A stretch of 53,089 nucleotides of DNA from an uncultured Bacteroides sp. (GTDB lineage Bacteria; Bacteroidota; Bacteroidia; Bacteroidales; Bacteroidaceae). The position numbers were made by a program, and so were the translations under genes. The notes below the pieces were generated by a model. That model had not been told where the DNA came from. It saw only the letters and a list, made by a program, of their open reading frames with translations, and did no database searches. Of the stretch, positions 9,682 through 18,222 are shown in pieces (the stretch's first letter is position 1; each line of letters starts with the position of its first letter). The DNA is taken from positions 1-53,089 of the forward strand of contig CALUOU010000006.1 of the NCBI GenBank assembly GCA_944322335.1. The letters run 5' to 3'.

Positions 9682-9759
9682 ATCTTATCTGAAGTATTTA
9701 AACAGCTGTTTATATTGGATTTATGTATCTGTTTCACTATAAAGTATCACAAACCCGGC

Positions 9760-12321
9760 TCAACGGGAAATTCTTCTCACCTTGATGCCAGACAAGAAAG
9801 GTCTGCCCTTTACCGCCTGCAGAACGATGCCGATGCTTCCCCCCTCATGTTCCACCACGTAACGCCGCTTGAACGCTGTGCGGTAATGTCCGTTCTCGGC
9901 GGGCGAGAAGCCGGTCTCTACCTGTATCCCGTTGATCAGCACATGGAAGTGCGCGTCTTCAGCAGCTTGCTCTGCATGGCTTCTGTCCAGAAGGTTGGCC
10001 AGCTGTACAGCAGGGCGGGTCACGTCCGCCATCAGCAGTTCCACCTCATACTGCCCGGCAGGAGCGTCTATCTTATAAGCCACATCGCCCTCACGCCATG
10101 TCTGATACAATGGTCCGTCCACGGTGTTCACTATCTCAGAGGTGGTGTTGCGCGCCTCTCCGTTCACATACCCCCAGCTGCCCGGCGTATAGGGCTGGTC
10201 GGGCAGCCAGGTCAGGCCGCTGACATCTGAAGTAAAGAAACAGTTGCTTCCGGCGTTGATGGCCAGTTCATCGCCTTTCGCCAAGTCAGGAAGCGGGTTG
10301 AATGTCAGCGTCATGGCATCCCGCACCGTTTGCCCATCTTTCGAGCCTTGAGCCAGCAAAGTGGAAACGCCCGCCGGCAACAGCAGCTCATAGACAACAT
10401 GGCAATTTTCCGCCCGCTTCTTCCCCATGCTTTGGCCGTTGACCCATAACTCCACTTCCGGCAGATTCGTATAAAGCTTGACAGGCTGTTTTTCTTGACT
10501 GTCCCCTGCACGCACATCCCAGTCGCGGCTGGCTATCCGAAGCACGGGTATGTCTTTCCGCCACATCGCTTTAAAATAGTAAGCCACATCCTTCCAGGTA
10601 CGGTCGTTATAAGCCGCTCCCTTGTTGTTGACACGGGGCATGGACTCCTGACGGGCAGCCACATTGAAATCGATGAAGTTCCAATAAGTGCATCCGCTGA
10701 TCCACTCCGTCTGTTCGATGTAAGGCAAATAATGCTCGATGTATGTCTGTTGGTACTCGATGCTGAAGTCAAAAGGCCGTCCTTCCGTGGAATGCAAACG
10801 TCTGTCACTTCCGGCTCCCCATTCCGAAATGATCATAGGCTGATCCGGATAGCGGCGGTGCTGGTCTTCACACCAGGCGTTGAACTCTTCCAGCTTGCCC
10901 ACATACCAGCCGTGATACAGGTTCCAGCCTACCACGTCCACCAGATTCAGTCCGATTTCATTGTACACATTGGTCATGTTATAGGCCATCACACTGGCTC
11001 TGGCCGGGTCTTCTTCCTTCAACGCTTTCTCCAGACGCTGAGCCAATGCCACAATCCGCTCCTTGTGGACGGGCCATTCCGGTTTGTCCGGCGCGGGAGT
11101 GACTAGCAGGATTTCGTTCATATACCCCCAAGCGATGATGGAGGGATGATTGTAGTGCTGGCGGATCATCTCGCGCAAGTTCCGCTCGCAATTGTCGGCA
11201 TAGCCGGGCGTGTCGGGCACCAGGTTGACAATAGGGATCTCCTCCCAAGCCAACATTCCCAACTTGTCACACATCTCCACGACGGCATCGTCTTGCGGAT
11301 AATGGGAGATGCGGATGAAGTTGGCACCCAATTCCTTCATCAGACGGATGTCACGACGGTGCGCCTCGTCATCCAAAGCCACGCCCACCGGTGCCTGATC
11401 CTGATGGCGGTTGAAACCGCGCAGCTTGTAGGGCTTTCCGTTCAGGAAGAAGCCTTTCTCCCCGTCAAACGAGAACCAGCGAAAACCAGTGTGGTGCACC
11501 TGTTTGTCCAACTCCTTCCCCGTCTTTGCGTCGAGCAAGGCCGTTTCCACCGTGTAGAGAGCGGGCGTTTCGGGAGTCCACAAGCTGGGGCGCTCAATGG
11601 TCTTCGAGCAGGTCTCGACGGTTGCTGTCTCACCGCTTTTCAGCTTCAGCTTCTGTTTCAACGTCTGCAGCAATTCCCCTTCCGGATTGTAAATGGCATG
11701 TACCAGTTGAAGGGATGCGCTTTCGTCCGCGTCATTGGTCACTTCGGCGCGGACATTCACCGCCGCTTCCTCCTCATTCACCACCGGCGTGCTGACAAAG
11801 ACTCCGTCACTTCCCATGTTGTTCATGTTGAAATGCTGCTCGGCAGTCGAGATGAGCCACACGTCGCGATAGATGCCGCCCCAGAACGTGAAATCCGCCG
11901 AAATGGGGGTGATGTCCGGACGACTGTTGTCTACGGTGATCTCGATCACGTTCTCCGTCTGGATGCAGTCGGTCACATCCATCGTAAAAGCCGTATATCC
12001 GCCCGCATGGCTGCCCACCAGCTGCCCGTTTATCCGCACTTCTGCGGCCTTGCTGGCCGCGTCGATTTTCAGGTAATACCGTCTGCCAGCCTCCACTTGG
12101 GGCAGAGTGAGGGTGCGGCGGTAGATGCCTTTCCCCTGGTAGTAATGCATCTTCTGGTAGGCATCCAGGTTGTAGGTGTGGGGCAGATTGACCGACACCC
12201 ATTCCGCATCCTGCGGTTTGCGGAACTCCCAGTTGTCATTGATCGTTTTGGCTTCCCGCTGGGCATGCACCGGCAAAAATCCCAACGCCAACAGGATTGC
12301 CAGCAAATTCTTTCTCCTCAT
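9760..12321 (-). CDS. Glycoside hydrolase family 2 protein (beta-galactosidase-like)
   Basis: Secreted or periplasmic glycosidase that cleaves beta-linked sugars. The ATG at 12321 gives 853 aa and puts the signal peptide (MRRKNLLAILLALGFLPVHAQ) at the N-terminus; an ATG 21 nt upstream is possible. The jelly-roll sugar-binding domain (about 20-190) carries NDNWEFRKP and FWGGIYRDVWLI. It is followed by an Ig-like domain and a TIM barrel with the acid/base Glu in WGYMNEI (about 403) and the nucleophile Glu in IISEWGAGSD (about 499). Extra C-terminal domains follow, including the GH2 C-terminal type. Beta-galactosidase is most likely, but beta-glucuronidase or another specificity cannot be excluded. 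It lies 57 nt after radC on the same strand and no SusC/SusD pair is nearby. Confidence 0.92.
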   Translation of the reverse strand: MRRKNLLAILLALGFLPVHAQREAKTINDNWEFRKPQDAEWVSVNLPHTYNLDAYQKMHYYQGKGIYRRTLTLPQVEAGRRYYLKIDAASKAAEVRINGQLVGSHAGGYTAFTMDVTDCIQTENVIEITVDNSRPDITPISADFTFWGGIYRDVWLISTAEQHFNMNNMGSDGVFVSTPVVNEEEAAVNVRAEVTNDADESASLQLVHAIYNPEGELLQTLKQKLKLKSGETATVETCSKTIERPSLWTPETPALYTVETALLDAKTGKELDKQVHHTGFRWFSFDGEKGFFLNGKPYKLRGFNRHQDQAPVGVALDDEAHRRDIRLMKELGANFIRISHYPQDDAVVEMCDKLGMLAWEEIPIVNLVPDTPGYADNCERNLREMIRQHYNHPSIIAWGYMNEILLVTPAPDKPEWPVHKERIVALAQRLEKALKEEDPARASVMAYNMTNVYNEIGLNLVDVVGWNLYHGWYVGKLEEFNAWCEDQHRRYPDQPMIISEWGAGSDRRLHSTEGRPFDFSIEYQQTYIEHYLPYIEQTEWISGCTYWNFIDFNVAARQESMPRVNNKGAAYNDRTWKDVAYYFKAMWRKDIPVLRIASRDWDVRAGDSQEKQPVKLYTNLPEVELWVNGQSMGKKRAENCHVVYELLLPAGVSTLLAQGSKDGQTVRDAMTLTFNPLPDLAKGDELAINAGSNCFFTSDVSGLTWLPDQPYTPGSWGYVNGEARNTTSEIVNTVDGPLYQTWREGDVAYKIDAPAGQYEVELLMADVTRPAVQLANLLDRSHAEQAAEDAHFHVLINGIQVETGFSPAENGHYRTAFKRRYVVEHEGGSIGIVLQAVKGRPFLSGIKVRRISR

Positions 12322-12377
12322 TAGTATTCCGATTTCCAACATTTTAGTTTTATTTTAAATGAAACAATATCGATGGT

Positions 12378-13061
12378 TCATATCCGTCCTTCGTCATTGA
12401 AGCTATAGTAAGCCCCGTCGGTCACGACCAGATGGTCTATCAAGCGGATCTGCATCACTTGAGCCGCCTGCTTGATCCGGTCCGTCAGACGGGCGTCTTC
12501 CAGACTGGGCTGAGGATTGCCCGAAGGATGATTGTGTACAAGAGCTATCTGCACGGCGCGTTGCAACAAAGCCTCGCGAAGAATGGTGCGCACGTCCACC
12601 GTGGTCTGGCTGATGCCGCCCTGACTGATACGCACACGGTCGATGACTTTGCCTTGCTGATTCAGCAGAAGGATCCAGAATTCCTCGACGGGCAGATCGC
12701 ACATCAACGGATGGAACAGCTCGTATATGTCTTTGGAACAGATGATCCGCTTGCGTTCGGGCTGTGCTTGCAGGTTGCGCCGTTTCCCCAGTTCCAAAGC
12801 AGCCAGAATGGTGATGCTCTTGGCAGGGCCTAATCCCTTGAAACGGGCGAAATCGTGCACTTCCCACTTGGCCATCTGATTGAGGTTATTGCCACAGTCC
12901 GCCAGCACCCGCTGCATCAAGGCCACAGCACTCTCCTCCGTATTTCCTGATCCGATAAGGATGGCCAGCAGTTCGGCATCGCTCAACGCGTCCGCGCCTT
13001 TGAGCATCATTTTTTCACGCGGGCGATCCTCTTCTGCCCACTGATTGATGGTGAGTTTCAT
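12378..13061 (-). CDS. radC: RadC-family JAB/MPN-domain protein
   Basis: Cytosolic protein of 227 aa, full length for RadC. The N-terminal helix-hairpin-helix part (MLKGADALSDAELLAILIGSG; FKGLGPAKSITILAALELG) is followed by the MPN/JAMM metal site: the Glu of VEEFWILLLN, HNHPSGNPQPS and the downstream Asp of LEDARLTDR. The family is named for DNA repair, but its molecular role is not settled. It follows the glycosyltransferase gene after 14 nt, so the two are likely cotranscribed. Confidence 0.94.
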   Translation of the reverse strand: MKLTINQWAEEDRPREKMMLKGADALSDAELLAILIGSGNTEESAVALMQRVLADCGNNLNQMAKWEVHDFARFKGLGPAKSITILAALELGKRRNLQAQPERKRIICSKDIYELFHPLMCDLPVEEFWILLLNQQGKVIDRVRISQGGISQTTVDVRTILREALLQRAVQIALVHNHPSGNPQPSLEDARLTDRIKQAAQVMQIRLIDHLVVTDGAYYSFNDEGRI

Positions 13062-13075
13062 GGCGACACCTTAAT

Positions 13076-14065
13076 TTATTTATAGAAATTGCGTTTGAAC
13101 GCTTCAAATTCTCCTTTGCCACATACGCACCGTTGCCACCAGGCACGCAAGAAGCCTGTGCCATACCCCGTCAGCTGGATATAGGCGGCGGCTATGGAGT
13201 AAAAGCCGATGAGCAGGCTGCGGTTTTGCAGGGCGGAATCCACACACACCAGCAAAGCATAAAGCAAAAGCGGAAGCAAGCTGTAAGCACAGATTCCCGC
13301 TCCTAAGACACAAGCCGCCACTCCCAGCGTAAAGGCTGCCGGCAACAGATGGACCAGCTTCAGCGAATCCGGATATTTCTTATAGAGGTTGATGCGGGCA
13401 ATGCCGGAATTGTGCACCTGCTTGAAAAACTTGCGGAAGTCGGTGCGCCGCTTGTGATATACCCACGCGTCCGGGAACAGCCGGCAACGGAGACCCGCCG
13501 CAAAGATACGGATGCTGAAATCGATGTCTTCCCCGAAACGCATGGCTGAAAAGCCGCCCAACCTCTGATAGACCTCACGCCGTACCCCCATGTTGAAGCT
13601 GCGCGGATAAAACTTATCCATTTTCTTCTGCCCGCCGCGTATGCCTCCGGTCGTAAAGAAGGAAGTCATGGAATAGTTGATGGCCTTTTGCAAATCGGTG
13701 AATGACTCATGCGCCCGATCCGGTCCGCCAAAAGCATCGGCCGGCTCACGTTGCAGCTCTTGCTCCACCGCTTTCAGGTAATCGGGCGGCAAGATGCAGT
13801 CAGAGTCTAATATAATAAGATATTCCCCCGCACAACGCGCGGCAGCATAGTTGCGTGTCTGGCCAGGGCCGGAATTGGGCTTCGCATAATAGGCCACATT
13901 CAAAACGGACCCATAACGCTTCACCACGTCCTCACAAGGAAGAGTGGAGCCGTCGTCTACCACTACAACCTCGAAATCGCGCACGGTTTGCCGCGTAAGA
14001 CTCTCCAGCAACTCGTCCACTTCATCGGGACGATTAAATACGGGTATAATGAATGAATACTTCAT
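13076..14065 (-). CDS. Glycosyltransferase family 2
   Basis: Transfers a sugar from a nucleotide donor, probably in surface polysaccharide or glycolipid synthesis. Residues 1-210 form the GT-A domain: MKYSFIIPVFNRPDEVDEL, VVDDGSTL, and the DxD-like LILDSDCI for metal and nucleotide sugar. A hydrophobic C-terminal part (LLPAAFTLGVAACVLGAG and LLIGFYSIAAAYIQ) suggests membrane association. The promoter element at 14079-14086 excludes the longer start at 14101; the ATG at 14065 fits the family, and 14071 is possible. No other polysaccharide gene is adjacent. Confidence 0.88.
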   Translation of the reverse strand: MKYSFIIPVFNRPDEVDELLESLTRQTVRDFEVVVVDDGSTLPCEDVVKRYGSVLNVAYYAKPNSGPGQTRNYAAARCAGEYLIILDSDCILPPDYLKAVEQELQREPADAFGGPDRAHESFTDLQKAINYSMTSFFTTGGIRGGQKKMDKFYPRSFNMGVRREVYQRLGGFSAMRFGEDIDFSIRIFAAGLRCRLFPDAWVYHKRRTDFRKFFKQVHNSGIARINLYKKYPDSLKLVHLLPAAFTLGVAACVLGAGICAYSLLPLLLYALLVCVDSALQNRSLLIGFYSIAAAYIQLTGYGTGFLRAWWQRCVCGKGEFEAFKRNFYK

Positions 14066-14078
14066 AGTCATTTTTGGG

Positions 14079-14086
14079 CAAAGATA
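14079..14086 (-). promoter_or_regulatory. -7 element of the GT2-radC promoter
   Basis: Reads TATCTTTG on the minus strand. Transcription would start close to 14073, just before the start codons at 14071 and 14065. Confidence 0.6.
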
Positions 14087-14182
14087 GTGGTTAGCGGGCA
14101 AATCCGGGCAAAAAGGAAAACTAAAATGAGGGAAATTGCAAAATAAAACCCGGATCCTTGTTCCTGTTTCATCAATAAGGTA

Positions 14183-14190
14183 TATATTTG
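14183..14190 (+). promoter_or_regulatory. -7 element of the C10 protease promoter
   Basis: TATATTTG matches TAnnTTTG, with TTG about 22 nt upstream at 14158-14160. It places the mRNA start near 14197 and supports the ATG at 14232. Confidence 0.6.
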
Positions 14191-14231
14191 CAAAAAAACG
14201 TGGACTAATATTAACTAAACGTTACTTACGA

Positions 14232-16037
14232 ATGAGACGAATATTCTTTTTGCTTTCTGTCCTTTTGACAGGACTTGTGTTCGCCGGCAATGTCCCGGAA
14301 GAACAGGCACGGAAGATGGCTGTCGCTTTCTGGCAGTCAGCTCCACAAACACGGAGTGCTTCATCGGTTTCCTTGCAGATGGTGCTCCAGAGTGAAAACC
14401 TTACTCCTTCCACCCGTTCGGATATGGAACCGGCTTTCTATGTATTCGACAACACAGCCGGACCAGGCTTCGTCATCGTGGCGGGAGATGATGTGGCTGC
14501 CCCTATCTTAGCTTACTCTTTTGAACATGAATTTTCAGCCGACGAGATGCCGCCCAACCTGAAGAGCTGGATGGCTGACATGCGGGATGAGATCAACTAT
14601 GCACGCGAGCACAATCTCCAAGCCCCGGAAGCCGTCACCCGCGCCTGGGCCTCCACCCGCGCGGGAACGCCGGTCGTGGAGTATGAGACAGCCCTGTGGG
14701 ATCAAGGCATGCCCTACAACAACCTCTGCCCCCGCGTCAACCGCGTTACTTCCTATACGGGCTGTACGGCTACGGCACTGTCCATCATCATGAACTATCA
14801 CCAATGGCCCGAACGGGGAACAGGTGTCCTGCCCGCTTATACTACAGCCTCCTATCAGGCCGATATTGAAAGCATCGAACTGGGTCATGCCTACGACTGG
14901 GGAAACATGCTGATGGAATACAACACCGGGGAATACAACACCCAAGAGGCAGAGGCCGTAGCCACCCTGATGCGGGACTGCGCGGTAGGTCTTCAGTCGG
15001 ACTTCGGCCCGCTTATGTCAAGCGGAACAGGAGCCTACGTCAACGACATCCCCGCTTTTCTGGTCAACTACATGGGATATGACAAAGGGTGCCACGTGGC
15101 CACGCGAGCCGACTACAACACAGCCGACTGGAACCAGCTGATACGCAACGAGCTGGACAACGGACGCCTCGTGCTGCTCGGCGGACAGGCCAAGGATGGC
15201 GGTCACGCCTTCGTGCTCCAAGGCTATGACACCGACAACTACTTCAGCGTCAACTGGGGCTGGAGCGGAACGAGCAACGGATATTACCTCCTGTCGGCTC
15301 TCAATCCGGGAGAGCAGGGAACCGGAAGCTTCGAGGGCGGCTACAACTCAGGCCAACAGGCCCTCATCGGTGTCCAGAAGGATGCAGGCGGAGACTACGT
15401 GGAATCACTGGGCATGCAGAACTATCCGCAATATGGAGCCACCGGCCTGAAGATTATCGAAGGCGAACCGGTGCAAAACGAGCCTTTCAAGATGCGGATC
15501 GGTTTCCTGTATAACAACGGAAACGTACCTTTCACCGGCGACGCACTGATGGCCATGACCGACAAGGAAGGGACAATCGTGGAAGAGCTGTTTGGAATCA
15601 CTTACGCAAACGAACCGCTGGAACTTAACTATGGCAGCATCATCGAGGAGGAAATGACCATCACCTCCCCCATCCTCCCCGGCCACCGCATCCGCATCTT
15701 CTACCGCACGGCCAAGAAGCCTGAATGGACCCTGATCCGCGCCAACGATGAGGAAGGCTGCGTGTGGGACCTCGTGCTGGCCGACGAATACACCATCGAA
15801 GAGACCACCAAGCTGACCTTCAGCAAGGAAGACCGCATCATCCGCCTGGAGGTGAAAGACGGCGTGACGGCCTCCCTCCAAGCCGCTGACAGCACCGACC
15901 ACAGCGACCTCTGCCAGCAGGAAGGCAACAGCATCAGCATCGACACTTCCGGCCTGCCTGGCGGACGCTACGTCCTGACTTTGACCAAGCTCGCAGAAAG
16001 GAAGACCGTGACCTTCGTACTGCCCGAAGCTGAATGA
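14232..16037 (+). CDS. C10-family cysteine protease (streptopain-like)
   Basis: Secreted cysteine protease of 601 aa. The signal peptide is MRRIFFLLSVLLTGLVFAGN. A Spi-like propeptide follows (VPEEQARKMAVAFWQ; AFYVFDNTAGPGFVIVAGDD), then the catalytic domain with Cys178 in YTGCTATALSIIMNYHQWP and His325 in GGHAFVLQGYD, plus the downstream NWGWSGTSNGYY. After about residue 385 there is a C-terminal region of beta-sandwich type and a last part resembling a sorting or attachment module (LTFSKEDRIIRLEVKDG). Propeptide removal should activate it, as in streptopain and the Bacteroides fragipain family. The BACON lipoprotein starts 42 nt downstream, so they are probably coexpressed at the cell surface. 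Confidence 0.92.
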   Translation: MRRIFFLLSVLLTGLVFAGNVPEEQARKMAVAFWQSAPQTRSASSVSLQMVLQSENLTPSTRSDMEPAFYVFDNTAGPGFVIVAGDDVAAPILAYSFEHEFSADEMPPNLKSWMADMRDEINYAREHNLQAPEAVTRAWASTRAGTPVVEYETALWDQGMPYNNLCPRVNRVTSYTGCTATALSIIMNYHQWPERGTGVLPAYTTASYQADIESIELGHAYDWGNMLMEYNTGEYNTQEAEAVATLMRDCAVGLQSDFGPLMSSGTGAYVNDIPAFLVNYMGYDKGCHVATRADYNTADWNQLIRNELDNGRLVLLGGQAKDGGHAFVLQGYDTDNYFSVNWGWSGTSNGYYLLSALNPGEQGTGSFEGGYNSGQQALIGVQKDAGGDYVESLGMQNYPQYGATGLKIIEGEPVQNEPFKMRIGFLYNNGNVPFTGDALMAMTDKEGTIVEELFGITYANEPLELNYGSIIEEEMTITSPILPGHRIRIFYRTAKKPEWTLIRANDEEGCVWDLVLADEYTIEETTKLTFSKEDRIIRLEVKDGVTASLQAADSTDHSDLCQQEGNSISIDTSGLPGGRYVLTLTKLAERKTVTFVLPEAE

Positions 16038-16078
16038 TTTCCAAAACCATGTATCATTTTCAAAACAAAACAAGAAAT

Positions 16079-17500
16079 ATGAAAAGACTAATCTCCATAC
16101 ATTCCCTGTACCTCCTGCTGACGGTGGCCTTCTTTGCTGCCTGCTCAGACGACAAGGAGGACAATCCTCAGCCGGCGACTCCAGCCATCGAATGGGCAAC
16201 CGGCCAAAGCTCACCCACATTTGAAACCTCAGGCGGAACGGCATCTGTCCATTTCTCTTCCACCACCGACTGGACGGCTGAAGTTGACCAGGACTGGTGC
16301 AGCGTGTCTCCTGCCAGTGGAACAGCAGGCGAGAACTGTGCCGTGACCGTAAGCGCTACTCCCAACGAGACAACCGACGAACGCAACGCCACCCTGATCG
16401 TCCGTTCCGGCACCGTCACGGAGAGGATGACCATCGTCCAGAAACAGAAGGATGCTCTCACCGTCACTTCCAACCGTATTGAGGTTCCGGCCGATGGCGG
16501 CAATGCGACCGTGGAAGTACAGGCCAACATCGACTTTACCTATGAAATAGACGAGGCTGCAGCCGCATGGCTGACTGAGGCAAATTCCCGTGCGCTCACC
16601 ACCACGCAGCTGCATTTCACCGTGGCACCCAACGAAGCTGCCGAGAAACGCGAAGGAAAGATTGTCATCAGGAGCGGAGAACTGTCTGAGACGGTGACAG
16701 TCTATCAGGATGGCTTCACCCCTCAGCTGGTCTTGACGCAAAACGAATACACCGTCTCCAGCGAAGGCGAAACGGTGACCATCGAGGTGCGCAGCAACGT
16801 GGACTACGAGATGAAGCTCCCCGCCGGCGTGGAATGGATCAGCGAAGCCAACAGCCGTGCGCTCTCCACGTACACCCACCGCATCCAGGTGGCTCCCAAC
16901 GAAGACTATGACTTCCGCACGGCCAAGATCGCATTTGTGTCGGAGGAAATGGGACTGACTGACACCGTCACCATCACACAGGTGCAACTGGACGCCATCC
17001 TGGTGGCGCAGCCGCAATATACGGTCGCTCCTGAAGGCGGCACGCTGGAGTTCGCCGTAAACACCAACGTGGACTTCGCCGTAGAGACCTCCGCCGACTG
17101 GATCCGGCAGGCACCCCGGTCACGCGCCTTGGAAGAGGTGCTGCTGAGCTTCATCGTGGATGCCAACACGGGCACAGAGGATCGGGAAGCGACCATCACC
17201 CTGACTGCCGAAAACGTGAAACAGGTCATCAAAGTGAACCAGCCCGTCAACCAAGAGCCTTCCTTCCTACGCATTTCCTTCACAGGCAGTGCCTTTACAG
17301 CACCGCTGATGGCAGGCACGTTCTTCACAGAAGCGACCATCGCCTGGGGAGACGGCCAAAGCGAAGCTTATAAGGAAAAGGCTACCCATACCTACGGCAA
17401 CGAAGGCACCTACACGGTCACCATCGAATCCAAAGGAGCAAACTCCTTCGCCATGGATGACCTGACTGGAGTGGACGAGATAGACTTGTCAGACTTCTAA
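16079..17500 (+). CDS. Lipoprotein with four BACON domains and a PKD-like end
   Basis: Surface lipoprotein of 473 aa. The start at 16079 gives MKRLISIHSLYLLLTVAFF followed by the lipobox cysteine in FAACSDD. Four consecutive BACON-type Ig-like repeats follow, each of about 80-90 aa. Markers include FSSTTDWTAEVDQDWCSVSP, VQANIDFTYEIDE with WLTEANSRAL, VRSNVDYEMKL with WISEANSRAL, and VNTNVDFAVETSADWIRQAP. The C-terminal 75 residues are PKD-like (TIAWGDGQSEAY, THTYGNEGTYTVTI). BACON domains occur in carbohydrate-active and mucin-related Bacteroidetes proteins. No catalytic domain is present, so binding or scaffolding is the likely role. Cotranscription with the C10 protease is inferred. Confidence 0.9.
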   Translation: MKRLISIHSLYLLLTVAFFAACSDDKEDNPQPATPAIEWATGQSSPTFETSGGTASVHFSSTTDWTAEVDQDWCSVSPASGTAGENCAVTVSATPNETTDERNATLIVRSGTVTERMTIVQKQKDALTVTSNRIEVPADGGNATVEVQANIDFTYEIDEAAAAWLTEANSRALTTTQLHFTVAPNEAAEKREGKIVIRSGELSETVTVYQDGFTPQLVLTQNEYTVSSEGETVTIEVRSNVDYEMKLPAGVEWISEANSRALSTYTHRIQVAPNEDYDFRTAKIAFVSEEMGLTDTVTITQVQLDAILVAQPQYTVAPEGGTLEFAVNTNVDFAVETSADWIRQAPRSRALEEVLLSFIVDANTGTEDREATITLTAENVKQVIKVNQPVNQEPSFLRISFTGSAFTAPLMAGTFFTEATIAWGDGQSEAYKEKATHTYGNEGTYTVTIESKGANSFAMDDLTGVDEIDLSDF

Positions 17501-17522
17501 GCTCTTTCCATAACTCTTGCAG

Positions 17523-17566
17523 ACGCGCACTTCCCACACAAGTCATTCCGCTTGGGAAGTGCGCGT
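17523..17566 (+). terminator. Strong intrinsic terminator after the BACON gene
   Basis: A perfect 14-bp stem (17523-17536 with 17553-17566; arms ACGCGCACTTCCCA and its complement) has a 16-nt loop and is followed by TTGTTTTT. Confidence 0.9.
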
Positions 17567-17641
17567 TTGTTTTTCTCCTCTTAAAATTCGTTTTTTTTCT
17601 AAATCAGTATATTCCCCCTCCTCAACTCTTTTATTTATGAT

Positions 17642-17975
17642 TAACTTTGCATTGCAAATTAGCAAGCACGTTTGCCGTGCTGGCTAAAGGGAAGTTACAT
17701 TACCTTGGGCAATTCTACGCGGATGTCTCCCGCCAAGAAAGTAATGGGACGGCTCTCTTCCCTTTATCGGCACCAATACATCTCTGCGTCCCGTCTTGCA
17801 GAACGACTGAACAACCAGATTGGCAGAAGCATGTCTGACACGAGTTGTTGTGCGGATAAGACAACCCTCTGACGGGAAGCGCAACCATACAACCCCATCT
17901 GCAACAACACTCGTCCTAAAGCATCCCCGCCAAGCACACATAATTCTAATAAACCAAACTAAATAATGAATTACT
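17642..17975 (+). other. Promoter-like element and possible structured leader
   Basis: No convincing gene lies between the terminator and 17976. TAACTTTG at 17642-17649 matches TAnnTTTG and would give a leader of about 320 nt before the small membrane protein gene. Two hairpins are visible: AGCACG with CGTGCT around 17665-17685, and a longer pairing of ACGAGTTGTTG (near 17838) with CAACAACACTCGT (near 17903), which has a 2-nt bulge. It matches no riboswitch class I can recognise. Short open frames here have no recognisable family and are not called. Confidence 0.4.
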
Positions 17976-18182
17976 ATGGGATCAAATGGATTTAAAAAGA
18001 ACGGCGGCTGGGACTTGCGCACCAAAGCCGGAAGAGAAATGAAGGCACAGAGCGAAGAAGGATGCAGAATGCTGCTGACACTCCCGTTCCGCCTGTTGTT
18101 TTTCATCGTCAAGTGGACGATCATCATCGTGTTTTGGCCTATCTCACTCATCGTCTGGCTCATCCGCCGCAACAGAGACTGA
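17976..18182 (+). CDS. Small hypothetical membrane protein
   Basis: A 68-aa protein that I do not recognise. It has a basic, polar N-terminal half (FKKNGGWDLRTKAGREMKAQ), then one long hydrophobic stretch (LLFFIVKWTIIIVFWPISLI, about 40-62) and a positively charged tail (RRNRD). This suggests a single-pass inner-membrane protein with both ends rich in positive charge. It lies 40 nt upstream of the frameshifted lipoprotein gene on the same strand. Confidence 0.6.
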   Translation: MGSNGFKKNGGWDLRTKAGREMKAQSEEGCRMLLTLPFRLLFFIVKWTIIIVFWPISLIVWLIRRNRD

Positions 18183-18222
18183 GCGGCATCAACCGTTTCC
18201 TTAACAAAAAAACAGAAGAACG

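Noticed and set aside
17672-17872. 66-codon frame in the leader region
   Set aside because: TTG start, no recognised family, and the pairing regions of a possible structured RNA fall within it.
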